Assembly (NCBI GenBank): GCA_017307755.1
Contig: JAFKGQ010000003.1
Coordinates: 434,001-498,000, forward strand
Length of the DNA stretch: 64,000 nt
Source: Chitinophagaceae bacterium
Lineage (GTDB): Bacteria > Bacteroidota > Bacteroidia > Chitinophagales > Chitinophagaceae
Direction of reading: 5' to 3'
Shown here: in pieces, positions 34,269-42,635 of the stretch
How the letters are laid out: every line of letters begins with the position of its first letter
How positions within the stretch are numbered: position 1 is the stretch's first letter
Notes under the pieces: model-generated
Seen by the model: only the letters and a program-made list of their open reading frames with translations
What the model was told of the DNA's origin: nothing
The model's database searches: none
Position numbers and translations under genes: made by a program

Positions 34269-35309
34269 ATGAAAAAGCATTTTATCAGATTATGCTTGCT
34301 GGCGCTCGTGGTTGCATTGGCAGCCGGGACAGCTGATGCGCAGACGAAATCCAAACCGCGGGGTAAAGCTGTAAGAGGCAAGACTACCAAAGGCAAAACC
34401 ACCACGAAAAGTCAAGGCGGTAACAACACGGCCGTTGCCCCTGTAAAGGATACGGTAAAACCAGCACCCCTTCCGCTGGCGGATATCAAGCTGGACACGC
34501 CCCGCAAGTCCCTTCGTAATGACGCCATCATCGAGCGCAATCTGGTAAAAGACCGCACTCCCCTCGCATACGAGAATATCCGCGAGGATGATGCCGTATA
34601 TCGCCAAAGAGTATGGAGGGAAATAGACGTTCATGAGAAAATGAACCTCCCCTTTGTATACAAGGCGACGGAAGACAACGGTAACCAACGCTTCATTTAT
34701 ATTCTGCTCAACGGGATCAAGGCGGGTCAGATCACGGCCTTCGACGCGAACGTCGACGACCGGTTTACCACGCCAATGACCTTCCAGCAGATAGCCAACG
34801 GTCTTGTAGGCCAGCCCAGGGTCCTTCAGATCCCTGACCCGGTACTTGACCCGGATGGTTCCAAAGGCATCATGAAAGACACCACCATCACGGAGGAATT
34901 CAACCCGGATGCCGTAGAGAGGTACCAGATCAAAGAAGAATGGGTATTTGATAAAGAATCTTCCCGTCTTCATGTTCGTATCCTGGGTATCGCACCGGAG
35001 AAGACTATCCTTAATCCGGATGGCAGCTTCCGCGCCGTGCTTCCCATCTTCTGGGTATACTACCCCGAGATCCGGCCCATCCTCGCCAAGTATGAGGCGT
35101 ACAACGGTAAGAACTTCGGCGCTCGCATGAGCTGGGAAGAGCTGTTTGAAAGCCGTATGTTCTCCAGCCGTATTATCAAGTCCACTGTAGACAATCCCGG
35201 CGACCAGTTCATTGCCGGCTATATCAGGGACCCAATACTCCAACTGTTGGAAGGCGAGAATATCAAAGAGAAAATATTCAATTACGAACAGGATCTCTGG
35301 TCGTATTAA
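34269..35309 (+). CDS. gldN: Type IX secretion ring protein GldN
   Basis: A 346-residue periplasmic protein with a signal peptide (ending GTADAQ), then a Lys/Thr/Gly-rich disordered segment (KAVRGKTTKGKTTTKSQGG), then the GldN domain: YENIREDDAVYRQRVWREIDVHEKMNLPF and later WVYYPEIRPILAKYEAYN. GldN associates with GldK under the outer membrane. The ATG at 34269 is chosen because the signal peptide starts there; the longer frame from 34239 includes the hairpin. A strong terminator follows at 35349. Confidence 0.94.
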   Translation: MKKHFIRLCLLALVVALAAGTADAQTKSKPRGKAVRGKTTKGKTTTKSQGGNNTAVAPVKDTVKPAPLPLADIKLDTPRKSLRNDAIIERNLVKDRTPLAYENIREDDAVYRQRVWREIDVHEKMNLPFVYKATEDNGNQRFIYILLNGIKAGQITAFDANVDDRFTTPMTFQQIANGLVGQPRVLQIPDPVLDPDGSKGIMKDTTITEEFNPDAVERYQIKEEWVFDKESSRLHVRILGIAPEKTILNPDGSFRAVLPIFWVYYPEIRPILAKYEAYNGKNFGARMSWEELFESRMFSSRIIKSTVDNPGDQFIAGYIRDPILQLLEGENIKEKIFNYEQDLWSY

Positions 35310-35348
35310 AAAGGGTGACGCGCAAGGCAAACCCAGTCAAAATAGCTA

Positions 35349-35383
35349 AGGGGTGTCGTAAAAATACGACACCCCTTTCTTTT
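35349..35383 (+). terminator. Intrinsic terminator of the gldKLMN unit
   Basis: Perfect 12-bp arms AGGGGTGTCGTA/TACGACACCCCT (35349-35360, 35365-35376) with an AAAA loop, followed by TTCTTTT. It lies 40 bases after the gldN stop. Confidence 0.9.
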
Positions 35384-35386
35384 GGG

Positions 35387-35463
35387 GGTATCCACTTAGT
35401 ACCCGGCTGTAACTACCTTAATAAATGATTAAAAATTAAGTAGTTAGTGTGGATATCTTTTTT
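35387..35463. other. Structured A/T-rich intergenic segment
   Basis: Two nested pairings: an outer GTATCCAC with GTGGATAT, and an inner TAACTACCTTAAT with ATTAAGTAGTTA that has one bulged base. A TCTTTTTT run follows on the + strand. It sits between the gldN terminator and a second hairpin at 35551. It could be a second terminator, part of a small RNA, or a remnant. The rest of the 320-base gap (35310-35629) has no frame worth calling. Confidence 0.4.
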
Positions 35464-35550
35464 CCCAAAATACCCAAAAGCGGGTATTGTTAAATAAAAT
35501 TGTTTTACTATTTTTACACTGGTTTTTCATAGGATATTGGATTTTAAAAA

Positions 35551-35585
35551 CGGGGCTGGATGTCTATCCGGGCCCCTTTTTTTTT
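35551..35585. terminator. Bidirectional terminator between gldN and uvrC
   Basis: GGGGCTGGAT pairs with ATCCGGGCCCC (one bulge and one wobble) around GTCT. On the + strand nine T follow, with one more after; on the minus strand GTTTTTAAAA follows. It can end the leftward uvrC transcript before it meets gldN and also end any rightward transcript arising in the gap. Confidence 0.75.
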
Positions 35586-35629
35586 ATAGATGAACCTGCT
35601 GCGCATTTACGCAAGAAAAAAGGGCGATT

Positions 35630-37450
35630 TTACTTGTTCTCGCCCCTTGCAGGATCAAAATGAGCCTTTACCAGTCTGGCTTTTGCGCTGCCGATGACGG
35701 CGGCAATCTCCTCTTCCGTCAGTTGTTTGATCTTATTCACGGACCGGAATTCTTTCAACAGCAGGTCGGCGGTTCGCCGGCCAATGCCCTGTATCTGTTC
35801 CAATTCATTGGTGAAAGTGCCCTTGCTTCTTTTCTGTCTGTGAAAGGTGATACCAAACCGATGGACCTCATCCCGGATGCGACGGATGAGCTTTAGGCTA
35901 TCACTGCTATAGGGTAGCTTGATCGACTCGGTATCGCCAGGGAAAAAGATCTCCTCTTCATTCTTCGCCAGACCCACTACGGTCATCATACCTGTAAGAC
36001 CAAGTTCGGTGACGCTTTCCATGGCTGCCCCCAACTGCCCCTTGCCTCCGTCGATGATCACCAGTTGAGGGAGAGGTTGTTGTTCGTCCAACAGCCGCCG
36101 GTAACGCCGGTGCACTACCTCTTTCATCGTTGCAAAGTCATTGATGCCTTGCACGGTCTTCACATTAAAATGGCGATAATCCTTTTTGCTCTCTACCCCA
36201 TCCCTGAAACAGACCATGGCCGACACAGGATAGCTCCCCTGGAAATTGGAGTTATCAAAGCATTCAATGTGTACAGGCAGCTCCGAAAGCTGAAGGTCTT
36301 CCATTAGCTGATAGAGTACTTTCTTTCGCTCATCCAGCGTCTTGCCTTCCAGCTGAAGTATCTTCTTTTTACGCAACTCCTCGCGGAAGTAACCTACGTT
36401 CTTCTCAGAGAGGTCCAATAATTTTTTCTTATCCCCGCCTTTCGGCACCGTCAATACAATGCCCTCCTCGGGATATTCTATAAGGAAGGGAAGGATGATC
36501 TCCCGGGCCTGGCTGTTAAAGGTTTCCCTCAGCTGCGCCACTGAAAAGGTTAGCACTTCCTCATCCGACTCCTCCAAATGTGTTTCCACCTCAGTGGTAT
36601 GGGTCTGTACAATAGTCCCGTTCTCCACCATCAGGTAGTTGATATACGCATGGTCCCCGTCCCGGAGGATGGAGAATACGTCCGCGGTACTGAGATGCCG
36701 GCTGACGATGACGCTGCGGGACTCATAGGTTTCCAGGTGTTCGAGCTTTTTACGGACGATCTCCGCCTTTTCGAAATCCATTTTCTCCGCCAGTTCGCGC
36801 ATCTCCTTTTTAAACCCCTGCATGAGAGGCCCCAGATTGCCTTTCAGGATGTTCTTCAGTTGTACGAGGTCCTCCCTATAGTTCTCCTCCGTCTGCAACC
36901 CTTCGCAAGGACCTTTGCAATTGCCCAAATGATATTCCAGACAAACCTTGAACTTCCCTTTACGGATATTGTTTTCCGTAAGGTTCAGCTGGCAGGTCCT
37001 CAACTGGATATTGCTCTTGACAAAGTCCAGCAGCTCCCGTACCTTCCCCACCGAAGTAAAAGGGCCCAGGTATTCAGAGCCGTCATTGATCTTACGACGG
37101 GTGAGGAATACGCGGGGAAAAGGCTCATTCTTGATAACGATAAAAGGATAGCTTTTGTCATCCTTCAGGTTGATATTGAATTTAGGCTGGAACTGCTTGA
37201 TAAGGGAATTTTCCAGCAGGAACGCGTCCTGCTCGGAATTTACGATGGTGAATTCGATGCGGCGGATACGCTGCACCAGCTCGTGGGTCTTATAGGTGGT
37301 AAAGGTTTTGGTAAAATAGGAGCTTACCCGTTTCCGCAGGCTTTTGGCTTTTCCCACGTAAATAAGCTCGTTCTTCTCATCGAAATATTTGTAAATACCC
37401 GGATCCACGGGTATAGTATGTGCAATATTACTGAACTGTTCCTGGGTCAT
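35630..37450 (-). CDS. uvrC: Excinuclease ABC subunit C
   Basis: A 606-residue protein with the UvrC domain order: GIY-YIG nuclease (PGIYKYFDEKNELIYVGKAKSLRKR), the UVR motif region (MDFEKAEIVRKKLEHLE) for contact with UvrB, the RNase H-like endonuclease domain (HIECFDNSNFQGSYPVSAMVCF; LVIIDGGKGQLGA), and C-terminal helix-hairpin-helix motifs (LEQIQGIGRRTADLLLKEF). It makes the two incisions in nucleotide excision repair. Length is normal. The upstream lipoprotein gene ends five bases away. Confidence 0.96.
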   Translation of the reverse strand: MTQEQFSNIAHTIPVDPGIYKYFDEKNELIYVGKAKSLRKRVSSYFTKTFTTYKTHELVQRIRRIEFTIVNSEQDAFLLENSLIKQFQPKFNINLKDDKSYPFIVIKNEPFPRVFLTRRKINDGSEYLGPFTSVGKVRELLDFVKSNIQLRTCQLNLTENNIRKGKFKVCLEYHLGNCKGPCEGLQTEENYREDLVQLKNILKGNLGPLMQGFKKEMRELAEKMDFEKAEIVRKKLEHLETYESRSVIVSRHLSTADVFSILRDGDHAYINYLMVENGTIVQTHTTEVETHLEESDEEVLTFSVAQLRETFNSQAREIILPFLIEYPEEGIVLTVPKGGDKKKLLDLSEKNVGYFREELRKKKILQLEGKTLDERKKVLYQLMEDLQLSELPVHIECFDNSNFQGSYPVSAMVCFRDGVESKKDYRHFNVKTVQGINDFATMKEVVHRRYRRLLDEQQPLPQLVIIDGGKGQLGAAMESVTELGLTGMMTVVGLAKNEEEIFFPGDTESIKLPYSSDSLKLIRRIRDEVHRFGITFHRQKRSKGTFTNELEQIQGIGRRTADLLLKEFRSVNKIKQLTEEEIAAVIGSAKARLVKAHFDPARGENK

Positions 37451-37455
37451 ATGTT

Positions 37456-38070
37456 TTAATCAGACTCTTCATTGTTCCAGACTACTTTCAGCTGCCGGAC
37501 CTCGGGAGATTTACCGGGTGGCTGAAGACTGGTGATTATCACAAAGCTATGTCTGGCCTGCCAGTACATTTTTTTTATCATTAAAGTGTCGGACTGCCGG
37601 GCTATCCTTTCCAGGTAGATGCTTTTTACCTTGTTGAACCCTTCTCCGGGGGAGACTACTACATCCACCCGCCGCAGGGACTGGTCTTTATCCCTGGGAG
37701 AATAAGTAAAGCTGAGATAGCCTGTAGTCTTGTCGCCAAAGGAGTTCTCAGTAAAGTTCTTTTCCAGGTTGTCCGCACTAAGCTCCGGAGCTAAAAAGTC
37801 GGCGGCCAGTCTGTTGAACTCATCCGGCTTAAGGAATGAGGAATCCGTCCTGGAGCTGACGGTTTCACATTTCATAATGGCCAGGGGAGTGCTGTCGACA
37901 TAGCGGATCTCCGATTGCAGATAATCTGCAACCGGAAAGAATTTTTCGGAAGTTGTATCAGCTTTGGCGGTAGTTTTGTCTGGTGCAGGGGAGGGCTGCT
38001 GATGGTTTCCGCAGGCGCTTGCAAATAATAGACAGCAGCCGGCGAAAAAGGATACCGTAAGTAGTCTCAT
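37456..38070 (-). CDS. Lipoprotein of unknown function
   Basis: A 204-residue protein with a lipoprotein signal (lipobox ASAC), then a Pro/Ser-rich linker (GNHQQPSPAPDK). The remaining domain has alternating strands (EIRYVDSTPLAIMKCET; TTGYLSFTYSPRDKD) and looks globular. I do not recognise the family. The start lies 15 bases after the stop of the barrel protein gene, with its own -7 box in that gap. It may be an accessory of the ECF sigma locus to its right. Confidence 0.7.
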   Translation of the reverse strand: MRLLTVSFFAGCCLLFASACGNHQQPSPAPDKTTAKADTTSEKFFPVADYLQSEIRYVDSTPLAIMKCETVSSRTDSSFLKPDEFNRLAADFLAPELSADNLEKNFTENSFGDKTTGYLSFTYSPRDKDQSLRRVDVVVSPGEGFNKVKSIYLERIARQSDTLMIKKMYWQARHSFVIITSLQPPGKSPEVRQLKVVWNNEESD

Positions 38071-38074
38071 ACGG

Positions 38075-38082
38075 CAAAATTA
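38075..38082 (-). promoter_or_regulatory. -7 box directly before the lipoprotein gene
   Basis: TAATTTTG on the minus strand, a perfect TAnnTTTG, followed by exactly four bases and the ATG at 38068-38070. A TTG lies 20 bases upstream of the box. It fits a leaderless transcript. Confidence 0.5.
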
Positions 38083-38085
38083 AGA

Positions 38086-39711
38086 CTATGGGATGGCTTT
38101 GACAATGCCGATCTTAAGGCCATATCCCTTCATGTTCTCGCGGATGGGATATCCATCATTGAAGGTAGACAGCAGCTGATAGCGGAATTCCGGGCCTGCC
38201 TGCAGACGCAGCCCATTGTGCAGCTTGTAGGAAAGGAAGGCTTCCAGTCCTCCAGTGAGATTCCATCTTCTAAATTGAGCAGGGCCTTTTACATAATTGA
38301 CATAATCCGTCGTCAGAAGATAGGCGTTAGTATTTAACAGGTAGCTGGGCTGGATCGATGCGCCTATATGGAGCTGAAGCCGTTCGTTACCCATTACTCT
38401 CAATTCAAAGCCAATGGGGGCGGACAACTGGTAGAAATCATTCGTCAGATGTGACTGCGGTTTACTGACAAAGGGTTGGGAAGTTGCCTGGGCAATGACG
38501 CTGTCGAGACAGTAGCCATAGTAGGTATTGAGGTCCGCGGTCGCCTGCTGCGGGTTGGCATATGCCTTCATGGTATAGCGGCTGAAATTGAACTGCAGAC
38601 CTCCCTTGATCGTCAGGTTGCGGGTGACCCGATAGAGTATCACACCGCCCACTTCAAAACCAAGGGAAGGAGTATGATCGACATAGTCTTTTCCATCCCC
38701 GTGCAGGTAGTAGTTCTTGGAGGTGGGTATGCCACCGGAGATGGTCCGGTAAGTGACAGTGGGCGATACATACATTTGAAGGTATTTCCTTCCTCTCTTT
38801 GCGGCGGCAGGCAGGTTGTAAACGGCGTAATCATACAGCCAGTTTATTCTCTGCTGATCGGCTATAGCATCGGTGAAAACGACCTTTCCGCTGGCTGTTT
38901 TGCCTGTAGAGTCGACCAGGGTTTCGCTGCCGGTGACAGCTCCCGAAGCCGAACGGGTCACGGCAAGGGCATTCCTGGAATGAGCGTTATTCCGGGCGGC
39001 ATGCGTGAGGAGATCAATGTCTTTTGCACTAGCATTTTCCACGTTCCCGGCAGTCAGAGGGGCGTTTGAGGAAATGGTAAGCGATCTGTCGGTGGAAGCG
39101 CCCATTCCCGGAATATTCCCGGAGACACCCGCATTCCTGCCTGTCTGGGCCACATACCCCACAGAGGATGAAGATCCATCTTCTGTCACCCCTCCGGCCG
39201 GAGGAACGGAATGACCCAGGACAGTAATAAGGGGTATCGAAGGTGGCTGTGCGGGAAGGCTGACCACCTGGCTGAGCATACCGGAGATGTCCGGATGGCT
39301 CTCCGCAGGACCACTGATCCTCACGTTTATTCCTTTATAAGAGCGATCATCGGCGCCGGATGTGCTGCGTCTGCCTGTTATGGAAGAATTTGTATTATGG
39401 TGCTGGCCTGAAAGGGCTGCCAGCGGAGAGGTATTCCCTTCCTCGTTACTACCGGGATCTACCACGTCACGTGTGGTGACCACCGCGCGTTTGTTTAATT
39501 CTGCCTTGGAAGGAGAGAGGAGCTCTCTGCCGGCAAAGAACAGGATGCCTGTGACCAACAGAGACATGCTTGTTATGAACCATCTTCTTTTAGTATGCAA
39601 CGAACCGTGGATACCCTTCCATACCTTCTCAGAGGGGTACATTTTGTATTGCTCTGTCTTTTCCCTTAGCAGTTGTTCGAAATCATCACTATAGAAGTTG
39701 CTCTCCTTCAT
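38086..39711 (-). CDS. Membrane-anchored protein with C-terminal outer-membrane barrel-like domain
   Basis: A 541-residue protein. Residues 1-35 are charged (DDFEQLLREKTEQYKMYPSE) with a VWKGI motif, followed by one membrane helix (WFITSMSLLVTGILFFAG), a low-complexity Ser/Gly/Asn-rich region of about 230 residues, and a C-terminal part with strand patterns of an outer-membrane beta-barrel (LQMYVSPTVTYRTISGGIP; RLQLHIGASIQPSYLL). Such proteins follow ECF sigma genes in many Bacteroidota, as here; the short N-terminal part may act on the sigma factor. An in-frame TTG at 39717 is less likely as start. Confidence 0.65.
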   Translation of the reverse strand: MKESNFYSDDFEQLLREKTEQYKMYPSEKVWKGIHGSLHTKRRWFITSMSLLVTGILFFAGRELLSPSKAELNKRAVVTTRDVVDPGSNEEGNTSPLAALSGQHHNTNSSITGRRSTSGADDRSYKGINVRISGPAESHPDISGMLSQVVSLPAQPPSIPLITVLGHSVPPAGGVTEDGSSSSVGYVAQTGRNAGVSGNIPGMGASTDRSLTISSNAPLTAGNVENASAKDIDLLTHAARNNAHSRNALAVTRSASGAVTGSETLVDSTGKTASGKVVFTDAIADQQRINWLYDYAVYNLPAAAKRGRKYLQMYVSPTVTYRTISGGIPTSKNYYLHGDGKDYVDHTPSLGFEVGGVILYRVTRNLTIKGGLQFNFSRYTMKAYANPQQATADLNTYYGYCLDSVIAQATSQPFVSKPQSHLTNDFYQLSAPIGFELRVMGNERLQLHIGASIQPSYLLNTNAYLLTTDYVNYVKGPAQFRRWNLTGGLEAFLSYKLHNGLRLQAGPEFRYQLLSTFNDGYPIRENMKGYGLKIGIVKAIP

Positions 39712-39753
39712 TATCAAGCTTTTTTAGGGATATTTTCATGGTTTGGATTTATA

Positions 39754-40329
39754 TTAACGGATAGCAAACAGCCACTCTGTTTTTTCTCTTGGTTTTGGTA
39801 GTATTTTCTTTTTGATCAAAATATCTTCCAGCATTTGTTTGGCCCTGGTGTACTGACTGCGGCTGGTGCTCTCTTCAATGTCCAGCATATCTGCTATTTC
39901 CTTGTGAGAGTACCCTTCGATGGCGTACAGGTTCAGCACAGTGCGATAACCAATGGGCAGGATGCGTATGCATTCCACGATCTGTTTGGCCTGTACGATA
40001 GAAGGAACGCTTTCTTCCCGCACCTGAATACCGCTGGCGTGAACGATGTCGAGGCTTTCATTGAAGCGCTTATTCTTTTTCAGGTTGTTGATACAAGTAT
40101 GTACGATGATCCTCCTGATCCAACCTTCAAATGCACCTTTGTTTTGGAAAGTATGCATCTGTGAAAAAACTTTAATGAACCCTTCCTGCAACATGTCTTC
40201 CGCATCTTCTCTGTTATGAGCAAACCGGTAACAGACCGCCAGCATTTTGGGGCTGTATCTGTTGTACAGTTCCCGCTGGGCAGCCGCCGAGTTTTTTAAG
40301 CAGCCTTGTAAAATGGCTTCTTCGGTCAT
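39754..40329 (-). CDS. ECF-type RNA polymerase sigma factor
   Basis: A 191-residue sigma-70 family protein with region 2 (ELYNRYSPKMLAVCYRFAHNREDAEDMLQEGFIKVF) and region 4 (LPIGYRTVLNLYAIEGYSHKEIADMLDIEESTSRSQYTRAKQML). I chose the ATG at 40327-40329 (MTEEAILQG) because the upstream extension has no sigma homology. The next gene on the strand is the membrane-anchored barrel protein, the likely partner or target. It probably responds to an envelope signal. Confidence 0.9.
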   Translation of the reverse strand: MTEEAILQGCLKNSAAAQRELYNRYSPKMLAVCYRFAHNREDAEDMLQEGFIKVFSQMHTFQNKGAFEGWIRRIIVHTCINNLKKNKRFNESLDIVHASGIQVREESVPSIVQAKQIVECIRILPIGYRTVLNLYAIEGYSHKEIADMLDIEESTSRSQYTRAKQMLEDILIKKKILPKPREKTEWLFAIR

Positions 40330-40433
40330 ATGGTCACCGGAATTGGTTGCCCTGTAATTTAGACAATTTTTATGACGCAAAGCTGCATCCGGGCAAAAAA
40401 GTATAGCGGCTGACAGCACGCTGCGGCGAGCCG

Positions 40434-41957
40434 TCAGATCAGGATCTCTCCCGTCATTTCGGGCGGAATTGGCAACTCCATGACCGTCAATATTGTAGGG
40501 GCCAGATCCCCCAGCTTGCCGGGTTTGACCTTACCTTTCCATTCTTTGTCGATGATAAAGAATGGCACCAGGTTCAATGTGTGGGCGGTATTGGGGGTAC
40601 CATCCTCATTGATCATATAGTCGGCATTGCCATGGTCGGCTGTGAGAAATACGGTGTAACCATTGTCCAGCGCGGCTTTAACCACTTTTTCCACGCATTG
40701 GTCCACCGTTTCCGCGGCCTTGATGGCAGCTTCCCAGACCCCGGTATGCCCCACCATATCGGCGTTGGCATAATTCAGACAGATGAAGTCGGCAGACCCC
40801 TGCCGGATCTCGGGTAGAATGGCTTCAGTCAGCTCATAGGCGCTCATTTCCGGCTTCAGGTCATAGGTGGCCACTTTTGGAGAAGGCGCCATGATCCTTC
40901 TTTCCCCCTCAAAAGGCACTTCCCTGCCCCCGCTGAAGAAGAAAGTCACATGCGGGTATTTTTCCGTCTCGGCGATCCTTATTTGTTTCAGCCCCTGTCC
41001 TGCAATGATCTCCCCTAACGTGTTCTTCAGATCATCGTTCTCAAAGATGACATGTACTCCTTTGAAACTTTGATCGTATTGGGTCATGGTCGTGTAGTCC
41101 AGCGAGAGCTTTTTCAGCCCCTGCTCCGGAATATCCGTCTGCGTCAGCACCTGTGTGATCTCGCGGCAGCGGTCCGTCCTGAAATTGAAACAAAGGACAA
41201 AATCCCCGTCCTTTATCACGGCCAGAGGTTGCTGATCCTCTCCCACGATGACCGTGGGTTTTATGAACTCATCCGTAATGTCTGCCGCATAAGCCTGTTC
41301 TACCGCGGCCAGCGCATCCGTGGCCTTCTCGCCAGTACCTTTTACCATGGCATCATAAGCCAGGCGGACCCGCTCCCAGCGCTTGTCCCGGTCCATGGCA
41401 TAATAACGTCCACTGACAGACGCAATTTTACCCGTCGTCGCATTCAGATGCCCCTGCAGCTCCCGGATAAATCCCAGGCCGCTTTTCGGATCTGTATCAC
41501 GGCCATCTGTAAATGCATGTATGTACACCTGCTCCAGGCCTTCCTGTTTACAGACATCGACGATGGCTTTTACGTGATTGATATGACTATGCACCCCGCC
41601 ATCGCTGACAAGACCCAGCAAATGCAGCGGCTTGCCTTTAGCCTTTGCGCCGCGGACGGCATTCAGCAGTATCTGATTTTTTGCAAAAGACCCTTCCCGG
41701 ATGGCTACATTGATACGTTGTAACTCCTGATAAACGATCCTGCCGGCGCCCAGGTTCAGGTGACCTACTTCCGAATTGCCCATCTGGCCTTCCGGCAAGC
41801 CTACCTTTTCCCCGCAGGTCACCAGCGTCGTATTGGGATATTGTTGGTATAATGAGCTGACAAAGGGAACCCGGGCATTCTGGATCGCATCTGACGTTTT
41901 TTTTGTTCCTAACCCCCATCCATCCATGATGACCAGGATTACTTTCTTTTTAGACAT
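40434..41957 (-). CDS. gpmI: 2,3-bisphosphoglycerate-independent phosphoglycerate mutase
   Basis: A 507-residue enzyme that interconverts 3- and 2-phosphoglycerate in glycolysis, using two metal ions and a phosphoserine. It has ILVIMDGWG at the start, GLPEGQMGNSEVGHLNLG with the catalytic Ser, FTDGRDTDPKSG, SGRYYAMDRDKRWERV, and the metal ligands in NYANADMVGHTG and LTADHGNADYM. Length and motif order are normal. Its start lies 16 bases from a tripartite hairpin element in the divergent region. Confidence 0.95.
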   Translation of the reverse strand: MSKKKVILVIMDGWGLGTKKTSDAIQNARVPFVSSLYQQYPNTTLVTCGEKVGLPEGQMGNSEVGHLNLGAGRIVYQELQRINVAIREGSFAKNQILLNAVRGAKAKGKPLHLLGLVSDGGVHSHINHVKAIVDVCKQEGLEQVYIHAFTDGRDTDPKSGLGFIRELQGHLNATTGKIASVSGRYYAMDRDKRWERVRLAYDAMVKGTGEKATDALAAVEQAYAADITDEFIKPTVIVGEDQQPLAVIKDGDFVLCFNFRTDRCREITQVLTQTDIPEQGLKKLSLDYTTMTQYDQSFKGVHVIFENDDLKNTLGEIIAGQGLKQIRIAETEKYPHVTFFFSGGREVPFEGERRIMAPSPKVATYDLKPEMSAYELTEAILPEIRQGSADFICLNYANADMVGHTGVWEAAIKAAETVDQCVEKVVKAALDNGYTVFLTADHGNADYMINEDGTPNTAHTLNLVPFFIIDKEWKGKVKPGKLGDLAPTILTVMELPIPPEMTGEILI

Positions 41958-41973
41958 AAGTTTTTTTGCTTTG

Positions 41974-42062
41974 AATGCGACACGGTCGCATTGGCCGAAG
42001 GCCCATTATTAGATATTCGGAGGGACGGGGGTATATTTTCTTTAACCCCCGTCCCGGAGAAT
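41974..42062 (+). repeat. Tripartite hairpin element, copy 2
   Basis: Hairpin 1 is AATGCGAC-ACG-GTCGCATT (41974-41992). Hairpin 2, GGCC-GAA-GGCC, follows directly (41993-42003), then four bases and ATTAG. Hairpin 3 has arms GGGACGGGGGT/ACCCCCGTCCC (42022-42032, 42045-42055) extended by a symmetric GGA/GGA internal loop and ATTC/GAAT, around a 12-base A/T-rich loop. It lies in the divergent region between gpmI and the DUF4783 gene, so it cannot be a terminator for either. Confidence 0.75.
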
Positions 42063-42158
42063 TGCGGGGCAAAGGTAGGGAGAATAAGGTATTTTTACTC
42101 CCCAAACGACAGTTTGGCATGTATTTGGTATTAAACGAGACGACTAATATTCTATTAT

Positions 42159-42548
42159 ATGAAACGCGTACTCGGATTAGCGGTCCTGTCTGTCGCGCTC
42201 GTCCTGGTTTCATTTCGGCCTGATTACAACATCGACGACATTGCCCTGGCAATGCGATCCGGAAATATCAATCAACTATCCCGTTATCTTGACACCAGGG
42301 TGGATATCTCTCTTCCGGAAAAAAGCGATACCTACAGCAAAAGCCAGGCGGAAATGATCATCCGGGATTTCTTCAACACCAATGTGGTCCGTAATTTTCT
42401 GGTCAAGCATAAAGGAGAGAACAGCGGCCTGGAATTCTGCATAGGTGTCCTGCAAACCCGCAATGGCGACTACAGAACCACTCTTTTTATCAAGCAAAAA
42501 GGCGATAAGCTCCTGCTACAGGAACTTCGCTTTCAGTCCGCCCAGTAA
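42159..42548 (+). CDS. DUF4783 domain-containing protein
   Basis: A 129-residue secreted or periplasmic protein with an N-terminal hydrophobic signal (VLGLAVLSVALVLVSF). The remainder, with IDDIALAMRSGNINQLSRYL and later TRNGDYRTTLFIKQKGDKLLLQELRF, matches the DUF4783 family, an NTF2-like fold confined to Bacteroidota with unknown function. It sits 96 bases downstream of a hairpin element and 87 bases before nadC on the same strand. Confidence 0.82.
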   Translation: MKRVLGLAVLSVALVLVSFRPDYNIDDIALAMRSGNINQLSRYLDTRVDISLPEKSDTYSKSQAEMIIRDFFNTNVVRNFLVKHKGENSGLEFCIGVLQTRNGDYRTTLFIKQKGDKLLLQELRFQSAQ

Positions 42549-42623
42549 CCCTTCTCCCATTCATTTCCGTCCCTTTCCCTTCCTCAACCTTTGGTCGCCA
42601 GTTTACTGAATGGTGAATTCCTG

Positions 42624-42631
42624 TATCTTTA
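42624..42631 (+). promoter_or_regulatory. -7 box directly before nadC
   Basis: TATCTTTA, seven of eight to TAnnTTTG, followed by exactly four bases and the ATG at 42636. Confidence 0.4.
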
Positions 42632-42635
42632 CCGC

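Noticed and set aside
34290..35330. 346-codon minus-strand frame over gldN
   Set aside because: Antisense to gldN, which has signal peptide and family motifs; no recognisable domain in the shadow.
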